Shown here: positions 8,261 through 16,550 of the stretch, piece by piece
Position numbering within the stretch: the stretch's first letter is position 1
How the letters are laid out: each line of letters begins with the position of its first letter
NCBI GenBank assembly: GCA_964542315.1
Contig: CAZIUA010000003.1
Location: 1 to 64,000, forward strand
Length of the DNA: 64,000 nucleotides
Direction: 5' to 3'
Source: UBA11524 sp964542315
GTDB taxonomy: Bacteria > Bacillota > Clostridia > Christensenellales > Aristaeellaceae
Translations under genes and position numbers: made by a program
The notes under the pieces: model-generated
What the model was told of the DNA's origin: nothing
What the model saw: the letters and a program-made list of their open reading frames with translations, nothing else
Databases searched by the model: none

Positions 8261-11200
8261 ATGGTGAACACAGTGAAAAGGACAATCAGCCTGGTGGGTC
8301 TGCTTCTGGCCCTGCTTCTGGCCTGTACGGCGCTGGCGGACGCCAATGGTGCAACGGCACTGACGGCTGCCGATTACCAGAACATCGTCAGCACCTACTC
8401 CATCAATGCCGACATTCCCAGCTATGCGGACTATCTTGAGGCGCATGAGGAAGCGCAGCGCCCCGATGCCGCCGTGACGATCGATGCGGACACCTTCGTC
8501 CGCTATGAGGACGCAGGCGAGGCGGTCGAGCCGTCCATCCTGGCGGACTATGACGGCGAAAAGGGCAATGCCGTGCTGACCGGTGAGGAATCCCTCATCG
8601 AGTGGGTCGTTACCGTGCCGGAAAGCGGCCTGTATGACCTGAACGTGCGCTATTACCCCTATGAGGGAAAGAACGGCGCCATCCAGCGCGCCTTCTTCAT
8701 CGACGGCGCCCTGCCCTATGATGAGCTGGCGCTGGTGGAATTCAACCGCGTGTGGCAGAATGGCGACTTCGCTGAATATGTGGATGAAAACGGCGTGACC
8801 CTGCGCCAGTGGAACAAGGATAACCAGGGCAACGACCTGAAGCCCTCCGCCAAGGAAGCCCCCGAATGGCAGAGCAAGGGCCTCTACGATTCCAATGGCT
8901 ACATCACCGAGCAGCTCAGCGTCTACCTGACGGAAGGCGAGCACACCCTGACCCTGCTGGCCATGCGCGAGCCGATGCTCATCCGCTCCATCACGCTGGA
9001 AAACGCCGAGCAGATCGCGTCCTATGCGGATGTGAAGGCGGCAGGCGATGCGGCCGGGCAGAAGGACACCTCCGGCGTGTCCGTCCGCTTTGAGGCGGAA
9101 AACGCGGTCAAGACCTCCTCTCAGATGCTCTATCCCGTGCAGGATCAGTCCTCCGCGGCGGTGTATCCGGCGTCCACCCGCTATCTGCTGAACAATGCCA
9201 TCGGCGGCAACGGCTGGAAGAACGCCGGGCAGTGGATCGAGTGGCACTTCGAGGTGCCGGAGGATGGTTATTACGCTATCTCCCTGTATGACAAGCAGAA
9301 CTTTGTGCGCGGTATCAACTGCTACCGCAAGATCTATGTGGATGGCGCGGTGCCTTTTGCGGAATTCAACGCCTATGGCTTCGGCTATGACGCCAAGTGG
9401 CGCATGGAGACCCTGAAAGACGCAAGCGGCGAACCCTACCGCGTGTACCTGACCAAGGGCGAGCACACCCTGCGCATGGAGGTCGTCCTGGGCGACATGG
9501 CGCAGATCATCGCCGAGGTGCAGAACTGCGTCCAGCAGCTCAACGACATCTACCGTCAGGTGATCTACATCACCGGCGTTGCCCCTGACCAGTATCGCGA
9601 TTACCAGATCGAGAGCTCCCTGCCCGGGCTGGAGGATGCACTCATCCAGGTGCAGGAGGACCTGCGCGTGGCCATGGCGGCGCTGGAGGTCACGGCGGGC
9701 TCCAACTCCGACAAGATGACCGTCCTGCGCACGATGGATGACCAGCTGACCGAGCTGATCAAGGATCAGGAGCGCTTCACCGAGGTGCTGTCCTCCTACA
9801 AGACCAATGTGCGCGCCTGCGGCAACTGGATCACCCAGGTGCTGGGCATGCCCCTGCAGGTGGACCGCCTTTACATCCACTCGGCGGATGTGTCCCCCAA
9901 GGCGGAGGGCGAGAACTGGCTCAATGGGCTCATCCATGAGGCCAAGCGCATGTACTATTCCTTCATCATCGACTACAACCAGGTCGGCAACGTGGCTGAC
10001 GAGGATGGCGAAAACGTGGTGCTGACGCTGTGGATCGGCACCGGCCGCGACCAGGCTAATGTCATCAAGGCGCTGATCGATGAGAAGTTCACGCCGGAGA
10101 CGGGCATCTCCGTCAACGTGCAGCTGGTGGACATGAACACCCTTCTGCGCGCGACCCTGTCCGGCGAAGGCCCTGACGTGGCCATCCAGGTGGCGAATAC
10201 CAACGGCATCGCCGGCGGCGTGCTCAATACCGGCAACGATACGCCGGTGAACTACGGCCTGCGTGAGGCGGTGCTGGATCTGGCACAGTTCGACGATTTC
10301 GAGACGGTGGCCGACCGCTTCGCCCCGGCCTCCCTGGTGCCTTTCTCCTTCAACGGCGCGACCTACGCCCTGCCGGACACCATGACCTTCCCCATGATGT
10401 TCTACCGCAAGGACATCCTGGCTGAGATCGGTCTGGAAGTCCCCGCCACCTGGGATGAGGTCAAGGTCGCCATGACCATCCTGGCCAAGAACCAGATGGA
10501 GTTCGGCATGCTGCCCTCCGAGCAGATCTTCGCCATGCTGCTGTTCCAGAACGGCGGCGAGTATTACACCGAGGGCGGTATGGCTTCCGCGCTGGATGAC
10601 GATATCGCCATCAACGTGTTCAAGCGCTACTGCGAATACTACACAGACTACAAGCTGGACAAGGCCACCAGCGTGGAGGAACGCTTCCGCACGGGTGAAT
10701 GTCCCATCATCATCTCCGACTACACCACCTACAACAACCTGCAGGTGTCCGCACCGGATATCAAGGGCCTGTGGGATTTCACCATCGTCCCCGGCACGGT
10801 GCAGGCGGATGGCAGCATCAACCACGCCACCGGTGCATCCGGCCTGGCGGATATCATCATGAGCGCCACGGAGCACCCCGCGGAGAGCTGGGAGTTCCTC
10901 AAGTGGTGGACCTCTGCTGAGATCCAGACCCTCTACGGCCGTGAGATGGAATCCCTCATGGGCGCCTCCGCCCGTGTGGCCACCGCCAACAAGGAAGCCT
11001 TGGCGAACCTCTCCTGGCCGATGAAGGACTACAAGGCCCTCGTCGCCCAGATGGAGCAGGTCAAGGGCATCCCCCAGGTGCCGGGCGGCTATTACACCTG
11101 GCGCAATGTCAACAATGCCTTCTACACCATCACCAACAATACGGCCACCAACAATACCACCCCGCGTGAAGCGCTGATGGACAAGGTCTTCTACATCAAC

Positions 11201-11272
11201 GCCGAGATCAACTACAAGCGGGCGGAGTTCGGGCTCCCGCTCGCCGCCGATGTGAAGGAGGAGCAGCAATGA
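8261..11272 (+). CDS. Extracellular solute-binding protein of a carbohydrate ABC transporter, with long carbohydrate-binding-like N-terminal extension
   Basis: This 1003-aa exported protein is more than twice the usual 420-550 aa of this family. After the signal sequence (LLACTALADA, ambiguous between lipobox LLAC and a signal-peptidase I site) come two beta-sandwich segments at about residues 60-270 and 285-420. Both show the features of CBM35/CBM6-like domains (VRFEAENAV, WIEWHFEVPEDGYYAISLY, YRVYLTKGEHTLRMEV). A helical region follows (420-580), then a family-1 solute-binding domain (about 595-990). GTG at 8273 is an alternative start with better spacing from a GGATGG element. It is 14 bp after the mannanase gene and overlaps the permease gene by 4 bp. 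Confidence 0.88.
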   Translation: MVNTVKRTISLVGLLLALLLACTALADANGATALTAADYQNIVSTYSINADIPSYADYLEAHEEAQRPDAAVTIDADTFVRYEDAGEAVEPSILADYDGEKGNAVLTGEESLIEWVVTVPESGLYDLNVRYYPYEGKNGAIQRAFFIDGALPYDELALVEFNRVWQNGDFAEYVDENGVTLRQWNKDNQGNDLKPSAKEAPEWQSKGLYDSNGYITEQLSVYLTEGEHTLTLLAMREPMLIRSITLENAEQIASYADVKAAGDAAGQKDTSGVSVRFEAENAVKTSSQMLYPVQDQSSAAVYPASTRYLLNNAIGGNGWKNAGQWIEWHFEVPEDGYYAISLYDKQNFVRGINCYRKIYVDGAVPFAEFNAYGFGYDAKWRMETLKDASGEPYRVYLTKGEHTLRMEVVLGDMAQIIAEVQNCVQQLNDIYRQVIYITGVAPDQYRDYQIESSLPGLEDALIQVQEDLRVAMAALEVTAGSNSDKMTVLRTMDDQLTELIKDQERFTEVLSSYKTNVRACGNWITQVLGMPLQVDRLYIHSADVSPKAEGENWLNGLIHEAKRMYYSFIIDYNQVGNVADEDGENVVLTLWIGTGRDQANVIKALIDEKFTPETGISVNVQLVDMNTLLRATLSGEGPDVAIQVANTNGIAGGVLNTGNDTPVNYGLREAVLDLAQFDDFETVADRFAPASLVPFSFNGATYALPDTMTFPMMFYRKDILAEIGLEVPATWDEVKVAMTILAKNQMEFGMLPSEQIFAMLLFQNGGEYYTEGGMASALDDDIAINVFKRYCEYYTDYKLDKATSVEERFRTGECPIIISDYTTYNNLQVSAPDIKGLWDFTIVPGTVQADGSINHATGASGLADIIMSATEHPAESWEFLKWWTSAEIQTLYGREMESLMGASARVATANKEALANLSWPMKDYKALVAQMEQVKGIPQVPGGYYTWRNVNNAFYTITNNTATNNTTPREALMDKVFYINAEINYKRAEFGLPLAADVKEEQQ

Positions 11273-12192
11273 CGGCAATGAATCGCCCCGTGCAAAAGCG
11301 CACGCCCCTGCTCAAACAGGTGCAGCGCTCCTATGCGTCCTACCTGATGATAGCGCCCTATTTCATCCTGTTCTTCCTCTTCACCGTCCTGCCGGTGGTG
11401 ATGGCCATCGTGGTCTCCTTCACCGACTGGAACATGCTTCAAATGCCGAATTTCGTCGGCTGGAACAACTATGTCAAGCTCATCCTGGATGACGATATCT
11501 TTATGATCTCCCTGAAGAACACGCTGATCTTCGCCGTCGTCACGGGCCCGGTGAGCTACATGCTCTGTCTGCTCTTTGCGTGGATCATCAACGAATTCAA
11601 CCGCGGCCTGCGTACCGTGCTGACGCTGATCTTCTACGCGCCGTCCATCTGCGGCAACGCCTACATGGTCTGGAACCTCATCCTCACCGGCGACCGCTAC
11701 GGCTACCTCAACGGCATCCTGCTCAAGCTGGACATCATCAACGAGCCGATCCTGTGGATGCAGACGGAACAGTATGTGCTGCCGGTGCTGATCATCGTGC
11801 AGCTGTGGCTGAGCCTTGGTACGGGCTTCCTGTCCTTCATCGCCGGTTTGCAGACGGTGGACAAGAATATGTATGAGGCCGCGGCCATCGACGGCATCAA
11901 GAACCGCTGGCAGGAGCTGTGGTATGTGACCCTGCCCGCGATGAAGCCCCAGCTGCTCTTCGGCGCGGTGATGCAGATCACCCAGTCCTTCGCTGTGGCG
12001 GATATCTCCATCAACCTGGCGGGCAACCCCTCGGTCAACTACGCCGGCGCGACCATCGTCACCCACCTGCTGGACTATGGCTCCACCAGGCTGGACATGG
12101 GCTATGCGTCCGCCATCGCCACCATCCTCTTCCTGCTGATGGTCGGCACGAATAAGCTGGTACAGAAACTGCTGGGAAGGGTGGGTGAGTAA
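11269..12192 (+). CDS. Carbohydrate ABC transporter permease, MalF/UgpA type
   Basis: This 307-aa inner-membrane permease has six predicted transmembrane segments. The EAA loop that docks the ATPase is seen as YEAAAIDGIKNRWQELWYVT followed by LPAMKP. It works with the MalG-type partner encoded 3 bp downstream and presumably with the large binding protein upstream. AAGGAGG lies 6 bp before the ATG, which overlaps the previous stop. No ATPase gene is present in this operon. Confidence 0.93.
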   Translation: MTAMNRPVQKRTPLLKQVQRSYASYLMIAPYFILFFLFTVLPVVMAIVVSFTDWNMLQMPNFVGWNNYVKLILDDDIFMISLKNTLIFAVVTGPVSYMLCLLFAWIINEFNRGLRTVLTLIFYAPSICGNAYMVWNLILTGDRYGYLNGILLKLDIINEPILWMQTEQYVLPVLIIVQLWLSLGTGFLSFIAGLQTVDKNMYEAAAIDGIKNRWQELWYVTLPAMKPQLLFGAVMQITQSFAVADISINLAGNPSVNYAGATIVTHLLDYGSTRLDMGYASAIATILFLLMVGTNKLVQKLLGRVGE

Positions 12193-12195
12193 GCC

Positions 12196-13134
12196 ATGAG
12201 TGAAATGCTGAAGGGTCAGGTCCGCGTCAAGGATCTTCCGCCCAAGCTGCAGAAGAAGCTCCGCCGGCAGAAGATCGTCCCCTCCCTCAAGTCCAAGAAG
12301 CTCAACCGCTCCGTGGCGGGCAACACGCTTCTGTTCACCCTGATGGGCATCTGCGCCGTGTTCATGGTGCTGCCCCTGGTGATGATCGTCAACAATGCCC
12401 TCAAGCCCCTGGACGAATTGTATCAGTATCCCCCGAAGATCTGGGTGCGCAATCCTCACCTGGAGAACTTCTCCGACCTGTTCAATCTGATGAATGACTC
12501 CTGGGTGCCGTTCTCCCGATATATGATGAACACCGTCATCATCACCGGCCTGGGCATGGTGGGTCACGTCGTGGTGGCGTCCCTGGCGGCGTATCCGCTG
12601 GCGAAGCACCACTTCCCCGGCAAGAACATCCTGTTCAGCATGGTCGTCCTGTCGATGATGTTCTCCTGGACGGTCACGCAGATCCCCCAGTATGCCATCA
12701 TCTCCTGGCTGGGCATCAACAATACCTACTGGGCGCTGGTGCTGCCGGCCTTCGCATTCGGCATGGGCCTGTATCTGATGAAGCAGTTCATGGAGCCCCT
12801 GCCGGATTCGCTGATGGAATCCGCACGCATCCAGGGTGCGAACGAGTGGCAGATCTTCTGGAAGATCGTCATGCCCAATGTCAAGCCCGCGTGGCTGACG
12901 CTGGCCATCTTCCAGTTCCAGCAGATGTGGGGCAACACCGGCTCCCTCTTCCTGCGTGATGAGCAATTGAAGCCCATGCAGTTCGCCCTGCAGCAGATCA
13001 CGGCAGGCGGCGTGTCCCGCGCGGGCGCGGCGGCAGCGGTGACCTTCATCATCGCGGCGGTGCCGATCGCGTTCTTCCTGCTGTGCCAGTCGTCCATTCT
13101 TGAGACCATGACCACATCCGGTATGAAGGACTAA
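12196..13134 (+). CDS. Carbohydrate ABC transporter permease, MalG/UgpE type
   Basis: This 312-aa membrane protein is the second permease subunit of the mannan-operon importer. It has a long basic cytoplasmic N terminus (about 40 residues), six membrane segments and the EAA loop SLMESARIQGANEWQIFWKI followed by VMPNVKP. It sits immediately after the MalF-type gene and 12 bp before the NHL-repeat gene. The substrate is inferred from the GH26 gene to be manno-oligosaccharide. Confidence 0.93.
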   Translation: MSEMLKGQVRVKDLPPKLQKKLRRQKIVPSLKSKKLNRSVAGNTLLFTLMGICAVFMVLPLVMIVNNALKPLDELYQYPPKIWVRNPHLENFSDLFNLMNDSWVPFSRYMMNTVIITGLGMVGHVVVASLAAYPLAKHHFPGKNILFSMVVLSMMFSWTVTQIPQYAIISWLGINNTYWALVLPAFAFGMGLYLMKQFMEPLPDSLMESARIQGANEWQIFWKIVMPNVKPAWLTLAIFQFQQMWGNTGSLFLRDEQLKPMQFALQQITAGGVSRAGAAAAVTFIIAAVPIAFFLLCQSSILETMTTSGMKD

Positions 13135-13146
13135 GGAGGGAGCGAT

Positions 13147-15897
13147 ATGAACAATATGAAGAGATCACTCCCGGCCCTGCTGCTGGCTGTGATGCTCCTG
13201 TGCAGCATGCTGCCCGCTTATGCGGAGGAGCTGCCCTACGACACCTACAACTACGACTACTGGAACGACATCTTCCGCACGCCCGCGGCCTATGTGCCGG
13301 AGGGCAGCGTCCTGGGGACGAAGCTGACCTGGCAGGGTCAGCCCCTGGGGGCGTTCGTCGAGCCGCAGGATCTCTGCGTCGCGCCGGACGGCACCATCTA
13401 TCTGGCGGACACCAACAACCACCGCATCGTCGTGCTGGATGCCAGCATGACCACGGTGCTCAATGTCATCAAGGACTTTGACAACGCCGGCAGCGCGGAT
13501 GAATTCAACAAGCCCACGGGCGTGGCCGTCACCGAGAACGGCGATGTGTACATTGCCGACTCCCAGAACCACCGCGTCGTCATCCTGCATGCGGACGGTA
13601 CGCTCAAGGCGATCATCGAGATCCCGGCGGCGGCCGCCAGCCAGAAGCTCGGCACGTCCACCTACACCGTCGGCACCTACATCGAGGGGCTGGACGGCAT
13701 GGGTGAGTCCGTCGCGGATGAAAACGGCGACACCTACGTCGTGGTGAACCTCACGGCGGAAGGCGCGCAGTCCGTCACCGATGCGGACGGCATGACCTAC
13801 ACCCTCGCGGCGGAGAACGAGTGGCTCAAGCCCTTCCAGACCAGCTTCACCGCGGAAAACGGCGCGACCCTCACCCTCGCGGAGGACGCATCCAGCGTCA
13901 CCTACACCGACGCGGATGGCAATGCGACCGTCATCGCGAATTACGACCCCATCCCGAACAAGGACATCTTCACCTACATCGGCCGCCTGGTCAAGAAGCT
14001 CCAGGGCAGCAGCGTCAGCATGAGCAAGGTGTCCACGCTGAACGCCAAGGGCGTGTGGATCGACGACGACGGCGACCTGTACATCTGCGGCGCGAAGTCC
14101 ATCACCCAGCTCAGCCCAGAGGGCAAGCTCATCCGCACCTACGCCAGCTACAAGCAGGCGGACGGCACGCAGGTCAGCCTGACGACCATCAGCGAGTTCT
14201 GCGTGCAGGATGGCAATCTGTACATCCGCGACGATGCGAACCGCATCATCGTTCTGAACGAGGACGGCAAGCTGGTGGAGATCTGCCGCAGCAATGTCAT
14301 CCGCACGGCGGATGCGGCGGTGGACGCCAGTGCCGGCCAGGCGCAGGAGCAGTTCAGCGCTGTGGCCATCGACCTGGTGGGCGATTATCTGCTCTCCGGC
14401 CTGGGCGACACTGTGATCGTCATGCGCAAGGACGGTACCTTCGTCCGGACCATCGAGAACAATGCGGTGCTCCGCCTGAATGCGGACGGCGAGATCGTCG
14501 AGACCATCACCGAAGTCCAGAACGGCAAGACCACCGAGCGCTTCAACGGCGTCAGCGGTGTGGCGATGCTGGATGGCAAGCTCTGCGTGCAGGAGGCGGA
14601 CAACCGCATCCTGGTCATCGAGGGCGGCAAGGCCGTTCAGATGGCGCAGAACAACGCCGTCATGGTCACCGACGGCCAGAATAACCTGATCCGCACCATC
14701 ACCGGCTATGAGCAGGAGGGCGAATTCCATCCCTTCGCCACGGTGGATGGCGTGAAGGGTGTGGCCCTGGGCTATGTCTGTGACAGCACGAAGCCCGCGG
14801 CCCAGCGCGTCCAGCGCCAGATCTCCATCGCGGACAGCCTGGATCAGCTCATCACTCTCAACACGGCGGATGAGGTCATCCGCATCAGCGTCAACCCCGA
14901 CAGCGAGGTGCTGGAGGACGGCTACGTCTTCACCCCGCTGAAGGTGAGCGTCGATTACGCCGGACGCGTGTACTGCGTGGCGCAGAACATGTTCGAGGGC
15001 ATCATGGTCTTTGAGACCAATGGTGAATTCACCGGTTTCTTTGGCACGATCCCTGTGAACCTCACCGCGTGGGAGAAGTTCTGGCGCAAGCTCGCCACGA
15101 AGGAGGAGCGCTCCCAGCAGCAGCTCTTCATCCCCACCGAATTCACCGGCATCGACATCGACGAGGAAGGCTTCGTCTATGCGTCCAATGTGGACAGCAC
15201 CGGCACGCAGGCCGTCCGCCGCCTGAACCCCAAGGGCGAGGACGTCATCCGCCTGGGCTGGAGCGAGAACCTCGGCGGCGACCTGTGGATCGAAGGCACC
15301 AGCCAGTATGCCGGCGCGAGCAAGATGATCGACGTCGTCTACCGCGAGAAGGGCATGTACAGCCTGCTGGACTCCAAGCGCGGACGCATCTTCACCTATG
15401 ACCACGAGGGCAATCTGCTCTACATCTTCGGCAGCATCGGCAGCCAGGCTGGCACCATGACCGCGCCCGTCGCCATTGAATTCGCGGGCGACCGCATCCT
15501 GGCGCTGGACGCCAAGCAGGCCAGCATCATCATCTATCAGGAGACGGAATACGGTCGCCTGATCAACGAGGCCGTGGGCCTGCGCTATGACGGCGATGAA
15601 TCCCAGGCCGTGGCGCTGTGGGAGCAGGTGCTCCGCATGGATGAGAACAACGAGCTGGCCAATATCGGCATCGGCAAGGCGTATCTCTCTGCCGGTGACA
15701 ATGAGAAGGCCATGGAATACCTGAAGCGCGGCATGAGCCAGGATTACTACTCCGTGGCGTTCAAGCGCTACCGCAACGAGGTGCTCAAGGCGAACATCCA
15801 GTGGATCCTCACCGGCGTGGTGGTGCTGATCGCTGCGCTGTGGGCGTTCTTCAAATTCGTCAAGCCCCGCATGCACAAAAAGGAAAGGAGAGTGTGA
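13147..15897 (+). CDS. Membrane-anchored extracytoplasmic NHL-repeat protein
   Basis: This 916-aa protein has a signal peptide (LLLAVMLLCSMLPAYAEE) and several NHL-type beta-propeller repeats. Examples are the segments around APDGTIYLADTNNHRIVVLD (residues about 80-100) and GDVYIADSQNHRVVILHADG. More propeller-like sequence runs to about residue 800. A short TPR-like helical region follows (ALWEQVLRMDENNELANIGI, then GKAYLSAGDNEKAMEYLKRG). A single C-terminal membrane helix (ILTGVVVLIAALWAFFKFV) precedes a basic tail, leaving the propeller outside. Its place between transporter genes suggests a surface role linked to uptake; no catalytic site was recognised. Confidence 0.82.
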   Translation: MNNMKRSLPALLLAVMLLCSMLPAYAEELPYDTYNYDYWNDIFRTPAAYVPEGSVLGTKLTWQGQPLGAFVEPQDLCVAPDGTIYLADTNNHRIVVLDASMTTVLNVIKDFDNAGSADEFNKPTGVAVTENGDVYIADSQNHRVVILHADGTLKAIIEIPAAAASQKLGTSTYTVGTYIEGLDGMGESVADENGDTYVVVNLTAEGAQSVTDADGMTYTLAAENEWLKPFQTSFTAENGATLTLAEDASSVTYTDADGNATVIANYDPIPNKDIFTYIGRLVKKLQGSSVSMSKVSTLNAKGVWIDDDGDLYICGAKSITQLSPEGKLIRTYASYKQADGTQVSLTTISEFCVQDGNLYIRDDANRIIVLNEDGKLVEICRSNVIRTADAAVDASAGQAQEQFSAVAIDLVGDYLLSGLGDTVIVMRKDGTFVRTIENNAVLRLNADGEIVETITEVQNGKTTERFNGVSGVAMLDGKLCVQEADNRILVIEGGKAVQMAQNNAVMVTDGQNNLIRTITGYEQEGEFHPFATVDGVKGVALGYVCDSTKPAAQRVQRQISIADSLDQLITLNTADEVIRISVNPDSEVLEDGYVFTPLKVSVDYAGRVYCVAQNMFEGIMVFETNGEFTGFFGTIPVNLTAWEKFWRKLATKEERSQQQLFIPTEFTGIDIDEEGFVYASNVDSTGTQAVRRLNPKGEDVIRLGWSENLGGDLWIEGTSQYAGASKMIDVVYREKGMYSLLDSKRGRIFTYDHEGNLLYIFGSIGSQAGTMTAPVAIEFAGDRILALDAKQASIIIYQETEYGRLINEAVGLRYDGDESQAVALWEQVLRMDENNELANIGIGKAYLSAGDNEKAMEYLKRGMSQDYYSVAFKRYRNEVLKANIQWILTGVVVLIAALWAFFKFVKPRMHKKERRV

Positions 15898-15899
15898 CC

Positions 15900-16532
15900 A
15901 TGAAGGAGCTGTTTGGCAAGGAAAAGTGGAAATACCTCTTCTATACCGTGACCCATCCCAGTGACGGATACTACTGGATCCGCCATAAGGAGAAGGGCAG
16001 CGTGGGCATCGCGATGGTGCTGGTGCTCCTCTTTGGTCTGTGCTTCACCCTCAACCGCCTGCTGACGTCCTTTGTGGTCAGCGCGATCAATGTCCGCCAG
16101 GTGGACCTGCTGCCCGAACTGGGCGGCGTGGTGCTGCTGTATCTGCTCCTGTGTGTGGGCAACTGGTCCATCACCTGCCTGATGGATGGCGAGGGGCGCT
16201 TCAAGGACATCATGATCGCCATCGGCTATGCCATGCTGCCCATGATCATCACCTATGTGCTGGCCACCATCGTCAGCCGCTTCCTGGCGGATAACGAGCA
16301 GGCCTTCTACACCATCATCATGGGCATCGGCATCGCCTACACGCTGATCATGGCGCTCACGGGCATCATGCAGATCCACAATTACACCCTCGGCAAGACG
16401 CTGCTGACCCTCCTGCTGACGCTGGTGGCGGTGTTCATCATCATCTTCCTGACGATGCTGGTGGCCAGCTTCATCGGCCAGGTGGTGGCGTTCTTCCAGA
16501 GCATCTATACCGAATTGATCTTCAGATTCTAA
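15900..16532 (+). CDS. Yip1-family integral membrane protein
   Basis: This 210-aa protein has about five hydrophobic segments and the layout of bacterial Yip1-domain proteins: a cytoplasmic N terminus, then a helical bundle with the GIGIAYTLIMALTGIMQIHN stretch. AAAGGAGAG precedes the ATG at 15900, only 2 bp after the NHL gene stop. In other Firmicutes, Yip1 genes sit next to sugar ABC permeases and DUF5696 genes (from memory, not searched). The role is unknown; a membrane partner of the NHL and DUF5696 proteins is an inference. Confidence 0.8.
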   Translation: MKELFGKEKWKYLFYTVTHPSDGYYWIRHKEKGSVGIAMVLVLLFGLCFTLNRLLTSFVVSAINVRQVDLLPELGGVVLLYLLLCVGNWSITCLMDGEGRFKDIMIAIGYAMLPMIITYVLATIVSRFLADNEQAFYTIIMGIGIAYTLIMALTGIMQIHNYTLGKTLLTLLLTLVAVFIIIFLTMLVASFIGQVVAFFQSIYTELIFRF

Positions 16533-16550
16533 AGCGGGAGGGAAGGAAGC

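Noticed and set aside
8225..11278. 1017-aa open frame on the minus strand
   Set aside because: It mirrors the binding-protein gene. Its composition (many His, Gly, Val, Leu, Asp runs) is typical of antisense frames in GC-rich genes, and no protein motif is present.
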